A stretch of DNA of 51,217 nt, taken from NCBI GenBank assembly GCA_030038125.1, contig JASHPL010000309.1, positions 1-51,217 of the forward strand, written 5' to 3'. Made by a program: the position numbers and the translations under genes. The stretch comes from Candidatus Sulfotelmatobacter sp. (lineage in GTDB: Bacteria; Acidobacteriota; Terriglobia; Terriglobales; Acidobacteriaceae). Under the pieces are notes generated by a model. It was not told the DNA's origin, ran no database searches, and saw only the letters and a list, made by a program, of their open reading frames with translations. Shown here in pieces: positions 1 through 8,805 of the stretch (within the stretch, counting starts at the first letter, position 1; each line of letters opens with the position of its first letter).

Positions 1-1988
1 GCAACGATGGCTACCTGCTTTGCTTCCAGGGCTCCTGCGCGAGTGACGAAGTCTACGTCGTAGGTGGCACTTCCGCCTCCACTCCGTCGTTCGCTGCCAT
101 CATGGCTCTGGTGGATCAGCGAATGGGGCAAGTTCTCGGAGCCAGCGCGACCCGCCAGGGTCTTGCCGATTACATTCTCTACCCTCTGGCCGCCAGCGAA
201 AGCTTCGCCAGTTGCAATGGGTCGAGCACATCGACCCCGCCTGCCAACACTTGCACTTTCAACGATGTCACCGTCGGCAACAACCAAGTTCCAGGAGAAC
301 CCGGTTATCCGAGCGCTCCCTACAATTCCAATGTCGGCTACGACCCGGCTTCGGGCTTGGGTTCGGTCAATGTCGATAACTTGGTGAAGAACTGGGCCAG
401 CGCGACGTTCCGGCCCACCACCACAACGCTGGGGCTCAGTCCAACGACGAGCATCGTGCACGGCACCGCCGTGAATGTCACGATTTCAGTGGCCCCGACC
501 AGCGGCACTGGCACTCCAGAAGGTGACGTCTCCTTAATCGCGTCGGTGGGTGGTGCGAGCGGGGGAAGCAGCAGCGTCGGGGGATTTACGTTGAGCAGTG
601 GCTCATTCTCGGGAACGACCAGCCAACTGCCCGGCGGGACGTCGTACCAGGTAACGGCGCACTATGCTGGAAACAATGCTACGACCGGCGGATTTTTTGC
701 CCCCAGCAACTCATCTCCTGTAACTGTGACAGTGACCGCCGAGAACAGCACGACTGCTTTGACCGCGGAAACTTTCGCATTGAGTGGCAGCACACTGAAC
801 GTGGTTTCTCTTAGCTCAGGAACAACAGGCTACGGCAACCTCGTCTACTTCCACGCTGACGTGCAGGGCAATTCCGGAAACGGATTCCCCACCGGAACCG
901 TCTCGTTCAACGATGCAAGCGGTGATCCTGCAATCCCCGGAAATCCCTATCCTCTGAACGGAGGGACCAACCAGAATCCCGGCGTCAGCTCAGCGGTCAC
1001 GGCTCAGGGGCTATACACGCTCTCCCCCGGGTCGTACTCCGTCACGGCGAATTACGTGGGAGATAAGAGCTTCAATGCCAGCGCTTCCGCGGCAATTCCA
1101 TTCACTATCACGCAGGCGGCGACCAGTGTCGCGGTCACGCCCAGCGCAACCAGCATTACATCCGGCGGCAGCATCACGCTGACAGCAAATGTCTCCACCG
1201 GAACCGCGACTGTGCCGAGTTTTGGCGCTGCTCCGACTGGAACAGTCTCGTTCTTTGAAAACGGAACCCTGATTGGGAGCGCTCAGCCGGTTTCTGGAAC
1301 CGCAGGAACCGGATCTTTCACAGCCGGAACATTCAATTCATCTTCCGCAACGGCAGCGCTGACCACCACCTCACTGCCAAACGGCTCTCTCTCGATTACA
1401 GCTTCTTACAGCGGCGACACTAACTACGCGACGTCGACCTCGTCCGGCGTGGTGGTGAATGTCGGCAACATTCCCGACTTCAAACTTCCGACTGGAGGCT
1501 TAGGAACCGTCACCGTCAGCGCTCCCGGCGGGAACGGCACCGTCAACCTCAGCATTACGCCGCAGAACGGCTTTACCGGTGCTGTCACGTTCACCTGTCT
1601 GTCCACCACGTTGCCGGCGGAAAGCCAATGCTCGACAGGTACCATCGCTGCCGGGCAGACCACCGGTACGATGACCGTCACCACCACCGGTCCGCATCAG
1701 GTCTCGCAATTGCAGAAACGGCATGAGCAATACGTGGCATGGTGGACGATTGGCAGCGGCCTCTCGCTGGGTGGCGTGTTTCTGTTCGGCAGCTCGCGTC
1801 GGCGGCGTTGGTCTGCGCTGATGTCGCTCATTGTGCTTGCACTGCTGGCAGCGCTGCCGAGTTGCGGCGGAGGTGGCAGCGGCAGTCAAACCGATCCGGG
1901 TACGCCCGTCGGCACCAGCACCGTCACCGTCACAGCGACCAGCGGGACGCTCTCGCATACCACAAACTTCACCCTCACCGTGCAATAG
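1..1988 (+). CDS. Sedolisin (peptidase S53, pro-kumamolisin type), 3' part, with Ig-like repeats
   Basis: The gene enters from the left edge; the reading frame is open from base 3, so the prodomain and most of the catalytic domain are missing. What remains begins inside the S53 domain: GGTSASTP around bases 63-86 is the family's catalytic-serine motif (Ser codon 72-74), and [12 protein letters not shown] about 90 residues later matches the calcium-binding end of the domain. Then come at least three Ig-like (Big_3-type) repeats rich in Thr, Ser and Gly, each ending in a [16 protein letters not shown]-type strand, and a further beta domain. Near the end is a hydrophobic stretch, an RRRR cluster, a second hydrophobic stretch and a lipobox-like LPSCGGGG, then a short beta tail ending TLTVQ. 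The protein is probably secreted and acts on proteins at acid pH, as known for sedolisins. Family assignment is firm; the role of the tail is not known. Confidence 0.85.
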   Translation, partial: NDGYLLCFQGSCASDEVYVVGGTSASTPSFAAIMALVDQRMGQVLGASATRQGLADYILYPLAASESFASCNGSSTSTPPANTCTFNDVTVGNNQVPGEPGYPSAPYNSNVGYDPASGLGSVNVDNLVKNWASATFRPTTTTLGLSPTTSIVHGTAVNVTISVAPTSGTGTPEGDVSLIASVGGASGGSSSVGGFTLSSGSFSGTTSQLPGGTSYQVTAHYAGNNATTGGFFAPSNSSPVTVTVTAENSTTALTAETFALSGSTLNVVSLSSGTTGYGNLVYFHADVQGNSGNGFPTGTVSFNDASGDPAIPGNPYPLNGGTNQNPGVSSAVTAQGLYTLSPGSYSVTANYVGDKSFNASASAAIPFTITQAATSVAVTPSATSITSGGSITLTANVSTGTATVPSFGAAPTGTVSFFENGTLIGSAQPVSGTAGTGSFTAGTFNSSSATAALTTTSLPNGSLSITASYSGDTNYATSTSSGVVVNVGNIPDFKLPTGGLGTVTVSAPGGNGTVNLSITPQNGFTGAVTFTCLSTTLPAESQCSTGTIAAGQTTGTMTVTTTGPHQVSQLQKRHEQYVAWWTIGSGLSLGGVFLFGSSRRRRWSALMSLIVLALLAALPSCGGGGSGSQTDPGTPVGTSTVTVTATSGTLSHTTNFTLTVQ

Positions 1989-2062
1989 GCGGAGTTGGGA
2001 TTTACTCGCGCTTGCCGCAAGCCTTGTCCTCTTTTCTTTGGAGGACCGGGGGTGGCGCGCAT

Positions 2063-2084
2063 CAGCGGCGGACTTCGGCCGCTG
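2063..2084 (+). terminator. Hairpin between sedolisin gene and lpxD
   Basis: CAGCGGC (2063-2069) pairs perfectly with GCCGCTG (2078-2084) across an 8-base loop, 75 bases after the sedolisin stop and 30 before lpxD. No clear T-run follows, so it may be a weak terminator, an attenuating structure or just mRNA structure. Confidence 0.3.
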
Positions 2085-2113
2085 GTGTACGATCTATTGT
2101 CTTCTCTCTGACC

Positions 2114-3118
2114 ATGAAACTTTCTGCCATCGCGGCCGCGCTTCGAGCGCGCCTGGAAAACGGTTCTCCTAATACCGAAATCAAAGGCCTTAATGGGATT
2201 GATCAAGCCGGGCCGGGAGAATTAACCTTCGTTTCCAATCCCAAGTATGCGAATGCGGCGCGCACCACGAAAGCGTCAGCCGTGATCATCGCCGAAGATT
2301 TCCCAGCCATCCCCACGGCGATGTTGCGGACGAAAGATCCTTATCTCAGCTTCGCGCGGGCGCTCGAACTGTTTCACGAACCGCCTCGCTACGCGCCGGG
2401 CGTACACCCAACTGCCGTCATGCACCCCAGCGCCACGATCGGCTCGCACGCGCACATCGGTCCTTACGTCGTTATCGAAGAAAATGTCGAGATAGGATCC
2501 AATGCTGTCCTGCTCGCTCACGTGGTGATCTATCGCGGCGTGCGCATCGGCAACAATTTCTTTGCGCACGCGCACGCCGTGGTTCGCGAAAACTGCCGCA
2601 TCGGCAACAACGTGCTATTGCAGAACGGAGTCGTTATCGGCGCGGACGGCTTTGGCTTCGCCAAGACCGCTGACGGACGCTGGCACAAAATTCCGCAGCC
2701 CGCGGCCGTTGTGATCGCAGACGATGTGGAAGTGCAGGCCAACTCCTGCATCGATCGCGCGAGTGTGGGCGAAACTCAAATTGGTCGCGGAACGAAGATC
2801 GACAATCTCGTGCAAATTGGACACGGGTCGCATGTCGGCGAAGACGCGCTTCTTTGTGCTCAGGTCGGGCTGGCGGGATCGACCGAGATCGGCAACAAAG
2901 CCATTCTCACCGGGCAAGTGGGCGTAGTCGGCCATTGCAAGGTGGGCGAGAAAGCGATTGTGACTCCGCAGAGCGGAGTCGCGAATGACATCCCTGCTGG
3001 GGCGTTGGTAAGCGGCGCGCCCGCCGTCGATCACAGGGCCTGGCTGAAGTATTCCGCGCTTTTGCCGCGCCTGCCAGATATTGTTCGCGCCGTACGCAAG
3101 AAGCGCGAAGCTGAGTAG
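2114..3118 (+). CDS. lpxD: UDP-3-O-acylglucosamine N-acyltransferase LpxD
   Basis: Third enzyme of lipid A synthesis: adds the N-linked acyl chain to UDP-3-O-acylglucosamine from acyl-ACP in the cytoplasm. The 334-residue product has the usual length. It starts with the LpxD uridine-binding domain (roughly 1-100, with LTFVSNPKY) followed by a left-handed beta-helix of hexapeptide repeats (about 100-290). The diagnostic GADGFGFA is present, as is the His of [11 protein letters not shown] at the place of the catalytic histidine. The frame is open further upstream, into the sedolisin gene, but homology begins at the ATG at 2114 (KLSAIAAAL...). No good Shine-Dalgarno precedes it. It stands alone here, without lpxA, lpxB or fabZ. 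It indicates a diderm, LPS-making organism. Confidence 0.93.
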   Translation: MKLSAIAAALRARLENGSPNTEIKGLNGIDQAGPGELTFVSNPKYANAARTTKASAVIIAEDFPAIPTAMLRTKDPYLSFARALELFHEPPRYAPGVHPTAVMHPSATIGSHAHIGPYVVIEENVEIGSNAVLLAHVVIYRGVRIGNNFFAHAHAVVRENCRIGNNVLLQNGVVIGADGFGFAKTADGRWHKIPQPAAVVIADDVEVQANSCIDRASVGETQIGRGTKIDNLVQIGHGSHVGEDALLCAQVGLAGSTEIGNKAILTGQVGVVGHCKVGEKAIVTPQSGVANDIPAGALVSGAPAVDHRAWLKYSALLPRLPDIVRAVRKKREAE

Positions 3119-3151
3119 AGCGTCGCGTGAGTCAAAAATCGGTTTGGGAAG

Positions 3152-3171
3152 GGCACGGCTTCAGCCTTGCC
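3152..3171. repeat. Small REP-like palindrome after lpxD
   Basis: GGCACGG and CCTTGCC (one mismatch) flank a CTTCAG loop. It sits 33 bases after the lpxD stop and has the look of short intergenic palindromes scattered through acidobacterial genomes; it could also end the lpxD transcript. No T-run is seen. Confidence 0.35.
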
Positions 3172-3435
3172 GATCGCAGCCGCCTCTGACGTGGTGTGAG
3201 CCTTGTTTGTAGGTTAGGCAAAGCGCCAACTCCCGAGCGGCTTAATCCTTACTACTAGCACACCGTCCTTTGTCCGTAGCGAGAAGAAAACAATCCAGAT
3301 CGGAACAGGCGGCGCGCACTTGTTTGTTCCGAATTCGTAACTGAAGACGATTTTCCTTGCTACTGCCCGAATTCAGAGTTACAAAATCCGCACGCTGAAT
3401 CCGGTTCCCTGGGCCCACAAGCCAGAGACAGCACC

Positions 3436-3502
3436 CGCGCCACTCCGCTGTATTGCCCACGCCACTCCGGCTGTACTCCCGCGCCATTCCGGCTGAATTA
3501 CC
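3436..3502 (+). repeat. Three tandem imperfect ~22-bp repeats
   Basis: Three adjacent units with the core (C/A)(G/C)GCCAYTCCGGCTG at about 3436, 3458 and 3480 repeat every 22 bases and stop about 20 bases before the Shine-Dalgarno of the di-haem oxidoreductase gene. Two helical turns of spacing would suit tandem protein binding, but they could equally be slippage-derived repeats. Confidence 0.5.
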
Positions 3503-3530
3503 CATTTCAGCAAGCAAACAGGAGGGAGTT

Positions 3531-4925
3531 GTGTCTAAATCCAGATTCGTGTCTCTACCTTTGGCGCTGTTGCTTATCGTCAGCGCAGCCTCAGCTCAAA
3601 CCGACCCCGGAGTTCAGAGCGCCAGCCGCGGCACGGGTGCAACCATTATCAGTCCGTCGAATGATCCGAATGGCTTCACGGCGTTCTTCAACGACGGGTT
3701 CAACCGTTTCCGCGAGATCGAAGCAGTTTCCAATTCTGCCAACAACGGTCTCGGTCCGAGATTTAATTCCAATCAATGCAGCTCGTGCCACGCGCAACCT
3801 GCGATGGGCGGATCTGGCGCTGCCGTGAATCCACAATTCCTGCTCATCAGTAGTGGTGTCGCTCCCGACAACACCATGCCGTCGTTCATTACGGCCAATG
3901 GTCCCACGCTTGAAGCTCGGGCTCCATTTTTCCTCAATTCTTCCGGAGAAGCCAACACCGCTGCTCCAAATGGCGGCGTCGAAGATCTGTTCACGGTCGC
4001 GGGCCGTTCGGATGCCGGCAATTGCAATTTGGCACAGCCGAACTTTGCCGCGTATCTGGCGGCGAACGATTTGATCTTTCGCATTCCAACGCCTACTTTT
4101 GGCGCTGGATTGATCGAGAACCTGGACGATTCGACGCTGTTAGCCAATCGCGCCAAGAATCTCAGCAACACACTTGGCATATCCGGCACCTTCAACCGCA
4201 GCGGCAACGATGGCACTATCACGCGTTTCGGTTGGAAGGCACAGAATAAGTCGCTGCATATGTTTGCTGGTGAGGCCTACAACGTGGAGATGGGAATCAG
4301 CAACGAATTATTTCCCCAGGATCGTCCTTTGCCGGAAGAAGAACAGGCCGCCGGACTGCCATCAAGTTGTTTGAACCTCAGTGGAACCGGCTACCCCGAA
4401 GATACGTCGAATCCAAGTCAGACGAATGCCGCGGTGCTTGACGATGTTTCGGCGTTTGCCAATTTCATGCGTTTCCTGGCTCCGCCCCCGCCGGGCTCAG
4501 TTGTGCTCAACGGATCGCAAGTCCCTGCCGGCCTGATCGCCGCCGGCAGCGCTTTGTTCAGTTCGATAGGCTGCGCCGCTTGCCACAACCCCAGCCCCGG
4601 CACGACGCAGCTTTCAAACTTCGTTCCGGCACTCAGCAACGTCCAGGTGAATGCATACTCGGATCTTGAGATCCATAACATGGGCACTCGCCTTGCCGAT
4701 AACGTTTCGCAAGGCAGCGCGGGTGGCGACCAGTTCCGCACCGCTCCGTTGTGGGGCTTGGGCCAACGAATCTTCCTGCTGCACGATGGCCGGACCACGA
4801 ATCTCTACACGGCCATCGAGGATCACAAAAGCACCAGGAGCGAAGCCACTACGGTGATCAACAACTTCAACAAACTCACCAGTGCTCAGCAGCAAGAGTT
4901 GTTGGATTTTCTCCGCTCGCTGTAG
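3531..4925 (+). CDS. Di-haem c-type oxidoreductase (DUF1111/COG3488-like), exported
   Basis: Predicted periplasmic di-haem cytochrome of the family often annotated as thiol oxidoreductase or di-haem oxidoreductase; the true substrate of the family is uncertain. Two haem c motifs are visible: CSSCH (residues 83-87) and CAACH (348-352). The GTG at 3531 is chosen because AGGAGG lies just upstream (3520-3525) and it gives a standard signal peptide, VSKSRFVSLPLALLLIVSAA, cut near SAQ; the frame also has an ATG at 3453 without such a site. The 464-residue length suits the family. The C-terminal third, after the second haem, carries HNMG and FRTAPLWGLG, typical of these proteins. It stands as a single gene with its own hairpin terminator. 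Confidence 0.82.
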   Translation: MSKSRFVSLPLALLLIVSAASAQTDPGVQSASRGTGATIISPSNDPNGFTAFFNDGFNRFREIEAVSNSANNGLGPRFNSNQCSSCHAQPAMGGSGAAVNPQFLLISSGVAPDNTMPSFITANGPTLEARAPFFLNSSGEANTAAPNGGVEDLFTVAGRSDAGNCNLAQPNFAAYLAANDLIFRIPTPTFGAGLIENLDDSTLLANRAKNLSNTLGISGTFNRSGNDGTITRFGWKAQNKSLHMFAGEAYNVEMGISNELFPQDRPLPEEEQAAGLPSSCLNLSGTGYPEDTSNPSQTNAAVLDDVSAFANFMRFLAPPPPGSVVLNGSQVPAGLIAAGSALFSSIGCAACHNPSPGTTQLSNFVPALSNVQVNAYSDLEIHNMGTRLADNVSQGSAGGDQFRTAPLWGLGQRIFLLHDGRTTNLYTAIEDHKSTRSEATTVINNFNKLTSAQQQELLDFLRSL

Positions 4926-4939
4926 CTGTTTGCGGATAT

Positions 4940-4971
4940 GGCTGACGAGGCGCTCACACGTCTCGTCAGCC
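4940..4971 (+). terminator. Strong hairpin after the di-haem oxidoreductase gene
   Basis: GGCTGACGAG (4940-4949) pairs perfectly with CTCGTCAGCC (4962-4971), and the stem extends inward to about 13 pairs with a 6-base loop. It lies 15 bases after the stop codon. It is followed by TCTTCGAACTTCTC rather than a clean T-run. Confidence 0.6.
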
Positions 4972-5050
4972 TCTTCGAACTTCTCAGGGATCATCTAAGG
5001 TCAACGCTCCGGCCCAACCTGCCTGAAGTTGTTTCATTTCGAAGGACGAT

Positions 5051-6061
5051 ATGAATCTTTATTTTCTCTCGCTGGTAGTCTTGTCCGCCTCGCTCTTGGC
5101 TGCAGGCCAAACTCCGAGTCTGAACAGTGGAAGCAGCGTGGAGTCCTCCAATAAGCATCAGTCCCTCCCGAAAGTTCCAGCGGAGTCGATCCTGGTGAAG
5201 GGCGCGTGGTCGAGCGCTAGTGATTCCATGATTCCAGTGCCGGAAGCTGCAACCGTTTCTGAAGGTGTTTTTAGTGATCCGTACTTTGGAATTAGCTACA
5301 AGCTACCCCAAGATTGGAGCCAGGAGTACGAAGGCCCACCGGCCTCCGAAAATGGTCGTTACGTGCTCGCTCAAATCGGTCCTCCCAAAACGAGAGACGG
5401 ACCTGATTCGGCGAGTATGTTGATTACGGCCCAGGATATGTTTTTCACGCCTCTGCCCGCGGCTAATGCGGTGGAACTGACTGAATACTTAAAGCACCAT
5501 TTGCAGGCAGACTACAAAGTGGAGATTGCTCCCACCTCGGCGAAAATCGCCGACCGTTCCTTCAGCTTTTTTGCCTACTGGTCGCCGGTGGCGGAGTTGC
5601 ATTGGTATGTTGTGGCAATCCAAATCCGCTGTCACGTGGTGCAGTTTGTGATGACCAGCCGCGACACGAAGCTCCTTGATCACTTGCTCGGCCTGAACAA
5701 CATGAAATTGCCAGCCGGTGTCAGCGCCACAAGGGGAGACGGTGGGGGGCCTGTTCCTGTTTGCATCAATGATTACGCACGGGACGAAAACGTGATCACA
5801 CGGATTGATCCGGTGTTTACCGCGCGTCGCTTCAATCCGGTTCCGGTCCGTATCATCATCGATAAACAAGGCAAGATAAAACACATCCACTTCATCAGCG
5901 CCTTTCCTGATCAGGCAAAGGCGATCAGCGACGCGCTGGAGCAGTGGAAGTTTAAACCGTACGCCATCGATGGAAAGCCAGTGGAAGTGGAAACCGGAAT
6001 CCTGTTTGGGCGCGCCCGACAGACTCGCGCACCGCGCGCGTCTGGACCAGCGGGGCAATAG
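5051..6061 (+). CDS. Exported protein with TonB-C-like domain
   Basis: A 336-residue protein with a clear signal peptide (MNLYFLSLVVLSASLLAAGQ) and GAAGGA upstream of the ATG. The middle (about 75-220) is a mixed alpha/beta region I cannot name. The last ~80 residues, PVRIIIDKQGKIKHIHFISA followed by a DALEQWKFKPY segment and GKPVEVETGILF, follow the pattern of the TonB C-terminal domain (energy transducer TonB). Unlike a true TonB it lacks an N-terminal anchor that stays in the membrane and a Pro-rich linker. In Acidobacteria such domains occur on many secreted proteins not known to energise receptors, so function is open. Confidence 0.65.
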   Translation: MNLYFLSLVVLSASLLAAGQTPSLNSGSSVESSNKHQSLPKVPAESILVKGAWSSASDSMIPVPEAATVSEGVFSDPYFGISYKLPQDWSQEYEGPPASENGRYVLAQIGPPKTRDGPDSASMLITAQDMFFTPLPAANAVELTEYLKHHLQADYKVEIAPTSAKIADRSFSFFAYWSPVAELHWYVVAIQIRCHVVQFVMTSRDTKLLDHLLGLNNMKLPAGVSATRGDGGGPVPVCINDYARDENVITRIDPVFTARRFNPVPVRIIIDKQGKIKHIHFISAFPDQAKAISDALEQWKFKPYAIDGKPVEVETGILFGRARQTRAPRASGPAGQ

Positions 6062-6149
6062 GGAACCGTAGTTTCGCGTACGCCTGCGGAGATTCACCCT
6101 TCAATCTTCTGGATTGCGATCGTCATGCAAGGTGAAACTGCCGCATGTT

Positions 6150-7775
6150 TCAGAGCCGCTGGGACGTTTGGCGCGGCTGAGCGATGCAGTTTCTCAATTC
6201 ACGCCGCAGGATCTTGCCCGATGCTGTTTTCGGCACCGACTCCACAAAATGCAGTTCTCGCGGCTGTTTGTAGTGGGTCAGGCGATCGGCGACAAATGCG
6301 CAAAGTTCGTCGCTCAATTTTCCACTCTCCACAAAGCCATCGCGCAAGGCGACAAACGCGACTGGAATTTCTCCCGCCGCCGCATTCGCGCGGCCCACTA
6401 CTCCGCACTCTCTCACCGCCGGATGTTCCATCAACACCGCTTCCACTTCGGCCGGTGCGATGGGGAAGCCCTTGTACTTGATCATCTCCTTGCGGCGATC
6501 GACGACGCGATAGAAGCCTTCGCGATCGCGCGTTACGATATCGCCCGACCAGTACCAACCGTCTCGCAACACCGCGGCCGTGGCCTGAGGTTCCTTCCAG
6601 TAGCCGAGCATGAATTGCGGCCCACGCATGACCAGTTCGCCCGGCTGATCGGAAGGCGCTTCGGTAAGATCGTCGATGGTGTCGTTTGGATCGATGTCTG
6701 ATTGCGAAAGCACCCGGCAATCCGTCTGCGCGAGCGGCTGTCCGATCGAGTCGGGGTGATACAGTTCGGGTTCAAGGTATCCAACGTGCGTGACGGGAGA
6801 AGCTTCCGTCATTCCGTACCCCTGGCACACGAGGATGTTGGTGAGCGCGGTGAAACGACGGGGAAGCTCCGGAGGCAGCGGCGCCGCCCCCGATTTCACC
6901 CACTTCAGCTTGTGATCGCGGGGAAACTCGCCAGCTTCCGCTGCCTGGCAGAAGCAGTTGATCACGGGCGGCACCAGCGGGGCCGTGGAAATCTCCTCTT
7001 CCATCAGAAGACGCATGGCTTGCTGCGCGTGAAAGCGTGGAACCATGACAATCGTCGCACCGAGAATCAGCACGGGGTTGAGAATGACGTTTAGCCCGTA
7101 AATGTGGTAGAGCGGCAGAATGCAGAGAATCTTATCGTTGGTCGAAAGCGGAGTCGCATGCGGCCCGATGTATTGATACACGTTGGCGACGAGATTGAAA
7201 TGCGAAAGCATGACTCCCTTGGGCAGGCCGGTGGTCCCACTCGAATAAGGAAGAGCGGCGAGAGCTTGCCCGGAACTCTGAACCGGTGGTGGCAAGGGTG
7301 CCGTGGCAGGCTTCAGCAGGTTGGCGAATGATTCCGTTCCTGGTGCGTGCTGCCTCGTCACGTAAACCCTGCGGAGATTGGGCAATCCGCCCAGGTGAAT
7401 GCCCTCGATGTTCACACCGTCGGTGATCAGGAAGGCCGCGCCGGAATTCTCCAGTTGGTAGCGCACCTCACGCTCGCGAAAGGTGGGATTGAGCAGCGTG
7501 GGAACTGCGCCGGCCAGCAGGATGGAATGAAATGCGACGCAGAATTCCCACGAGTTCATCAGGAAAATGGCGGCCACCTCACCCGGCTGCAGCCCCGCCG
7601 CGACCAGCCCGCGAGCGATGCTCTCGACTTCTTCTCCGTATTCTGCGAAGGTGAGGCGGCGGCCGCAGGAGACATCCACCAAAGCTGTCTTCTCCCCGTT
7701 GCGCCGACATGAGTCCAGCACTACATCGTGCAGAAAGAGATTGTGGGGATCAGCGTGGAGTTGGTTCCGCAACAT
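6150..7775 (-). CDS. AMP-dependent acyl-CoA synthetase/ligase (4-coumarate-CoA ligase-like)
   Basis: ANL-superfamily enzyme that activates a carboxylic acid with ATP and transfers it to CoA. The 541-residue chain has the phosphate loop YSSGTTGLPKG (177-187), the YGMTEASP adenine motif, WSGDIVTRDREGFYRVVDRR (core motif and hinge), and the catalytic lysine in KTASGKILRREL (Lys about 521). No signal peptide, so cytoplasmic. The N-terminal half resembles medium/long-chain and 4-coumarate ligases; the actual acid cannot be read from sequence. It converges with the TonB-C gene and is followed upstream, on the same strand, by a glutaredoxin-like gene 56 bases away, so it may be second in a two-gene unit. 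Confidence 0.88.
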   Translation of the reverse strand: MLRNQLHADPHNLFLHDVVLDSCRRNGEKTALVDVSCGRRLTFAEYGEEVESIARGLVAAGLQPGEVAAIFLMNSWEFCVAFHSILLAGAVPTLLNPTFREREVRYQLENSGAAFLITDGVNIEGIHLGGLPNLRRVYVTRQHAPGTESFANLLKPATAPLPPPVQSSGQALAALPYSSGTTGLPKGVMLSHFNLVANVYQYIGPHATPLSTNDKILCILPLYHIYGLNVILNPVLILGATIVMVPRFHAQQAMRLLMEEEISTAPLVPPVINCFCQAAEAGEFPRDHKLKWVKSGAAPLPPELPRRFTALTNILVCQGYGMTEASPVTHVGYLEPELYHPDSIGQPLAQTDCRVLSQSDIDPNDTIDDLTEAPSDQPGELVMRGPQFMLGYWKEPQATAAVLRDGWYWSGDIVTRDREGFYRVVDRRKEMIKYKGFPIAPAEVEAVLMEHPAVRECGVVGRANAAAGEIPVAFVALRDGFVESGKLSDELCAFVADRLTHYKQPRELHFVESVPKTASGKILRRELRNCIAQPRQTSQRL

Positions 7776-7831
7776 GCCGGGACCGATTGTAACGGAAGGC
7801 GCGGATGCGCGGCCAGCTTGCCGATAGAAAG

Positions 7832-8116
7832 TCAGCGGGCTAGTCTGCGGAGGAATTCCTTCTCGTCCATGCGATACTTGAACGCCTTGCGCCCATCGAT
7901 AAACACAACCGGAACTTCATCGTTGAACTCGCGGCGCAGCTCCGGGTCCGCATCGACGTCCATTTCCTGCCAACTGAAGCCACCGTGGCGAGAGAGCTTC
8001 GTGAGACTCTCTTTCACCACCTCGCAGAGATGACATCCCTTCCGCGAATACAAGACGACCTTGCGAGGCTCTGGCACGCGCGTGAATTCTAGCGCGTTCC
8101 ACCGCGGGTTTTCCAT
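7832..8116 (-). CDS. Glutaredoxin-like thiol-disulfide protein
   Basis: A 94-residue protein with the thioredoxin-fold start VVLYSRKGCHLC; CHLC at about 28-31 is the likely redox pair. The cis-proline segment is VPVVFIDG and the C-terminal helix is short, as in the glutaredoxin-like (DUF836) family. It probably reduces disulfides or deglutathionylates partners in the cytoplasm, but the partner is unknown. The first ~17 residues before the fold are not conserved in type, so translation might begin slightly later. An exact tandem repeat lies 19-55 bases upstream of the start. Confidence 0.75.
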   Translation of the reverse strand: MENPRWNALEFTRVPEPRKVVLYSRKGCHLCEVVKESLTKLSRHGGFSWQEMDVDADPELRREFNDEVPVVFIDGRKAFKYRMDEKEFLRRLAR

Positions 8117-8134
8117 TCAGAAGAAAGGGCTACG

Positions 8135-8171
8135 CAGAAATCCCTGTAAGTCTAAACAGAAATCCCTGTAA
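8135..8171. repeat. Exact 15-bp direct repeat with 22-bp period upstream of glutaredoxin gene
   Basis: CAGAAATCCCTGTAA occurs at 8135-8149 and again, identical, at 8157-8171. The 22-base period is two helical turns. The pair sits in the divergent region, 19 bases before the glutaredoxin start and 174 before the receiver-domain gene, so it is a candidate tandem operator. Confidence 0.6.
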
Positions 8172-8344
8172 CTAAGGCGTGGCCTTTAACTGCTGGGTTG
8201 ACCCCGCTTCGACTGCCAGAATTTGGTGAGAAAACTACGTGATCATGCTCACTGCATACCGCCGCCGCTTCTGCTACTCATTAAACAAAATTTAGGGGCG
8301 CTTGGTACGGGATTCAGTCGTGGTCCCCAAAGGGGGAGGGGCCA

Positions 8345-8716
8345 ATGAAGAAGCGATCTGGTAAATCGGTGCTCTGTATCGGCAGTGATCTCATCAACCT
8401 CAACCTCCGTTGTTCCTTACTCAGGAAACATGGTTGGGATGTTGTGAGCTCCAGCAGCGGGCATGATGGAGTATTTCGTTTTGCCAAGGGAAACTTCCAG
8501 GCCGTGGTGCTGGACCTCAACGATGATGGCGCGGAAGCAGCGCTGATTGCCGCGGAGTTGAAACGACAACGCCCGGGGATCCGTATCATTATGTTGATCA
8601 CGAACATGGAGGGGCTTGCTCCCCGCGCCACCGAACAAGCCGACGCCGTGATTCTTAAATCGCAGGAAGAAACAATTCTGCCCGATCGCCTTCGCGACCT
8701 GATTCTTCCCATGTAA
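8345..8716 (+). CDS. Stand-alone response-regulator receiver-like domain
   Basis: A 123-residue single-domain protein with the order expected of a CheY-like fold: beta-1 VLCIGSD, beta-3 AVVLDLNDD with the likely phospho-Asp at about 55, beta-4 IIMLITN, and the beta-5 lysine in AVILKSQ. Only one acidic residue remains at the end of beta-1, where most receivers have two, so metal-dependent phosphorylation may be weak. There is no output domain and no histidine kinase nearby. A purine-rich GGGGAGGGG just before the ATG is the ribosome site. Function cannot be named beyond signalling or protein interaction. Confidence 0.72.
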   Translation: MKKRSGKSVLCIGSDLINLNLRCSLLRKHGWDVVSSSSGHDGVFRFAKGNFQAVVLDLNDDGAEAALIAAELKRQRPGIRIIMLITNMEGLAPRATEQADAVILKSQEETILPDRLRDLILPM

Positions 8717-8805
8717 TTGCCGAGCCGACTTGATTCAGGCGTGAATTGGCATCACTGCTGGCTGCAATGTACTGACATGGGCTCCGGCAGGGTAAAATTC
8801 CCGGC

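Larger units (their letters stand above)
3119..3530. other. Intergenic region lpxD to di-haem oxidoreductase
   Basis: 412 bases without a supported gene. It holds the palindrome at 3152-3171 and, directly before the next gene, a threefold imperfect repeat (3436-3502). I see no convincing promoter or RNA gene in the remainder. Confidence 0.5.

Noticed and set aside
1739-2113. N-terminal extension of LpxD into the sedolisin gene
   Set aside because: The region is out of frame with, and overlaps, the sedolisin coding sequence; LpxD homology begins at 2114.
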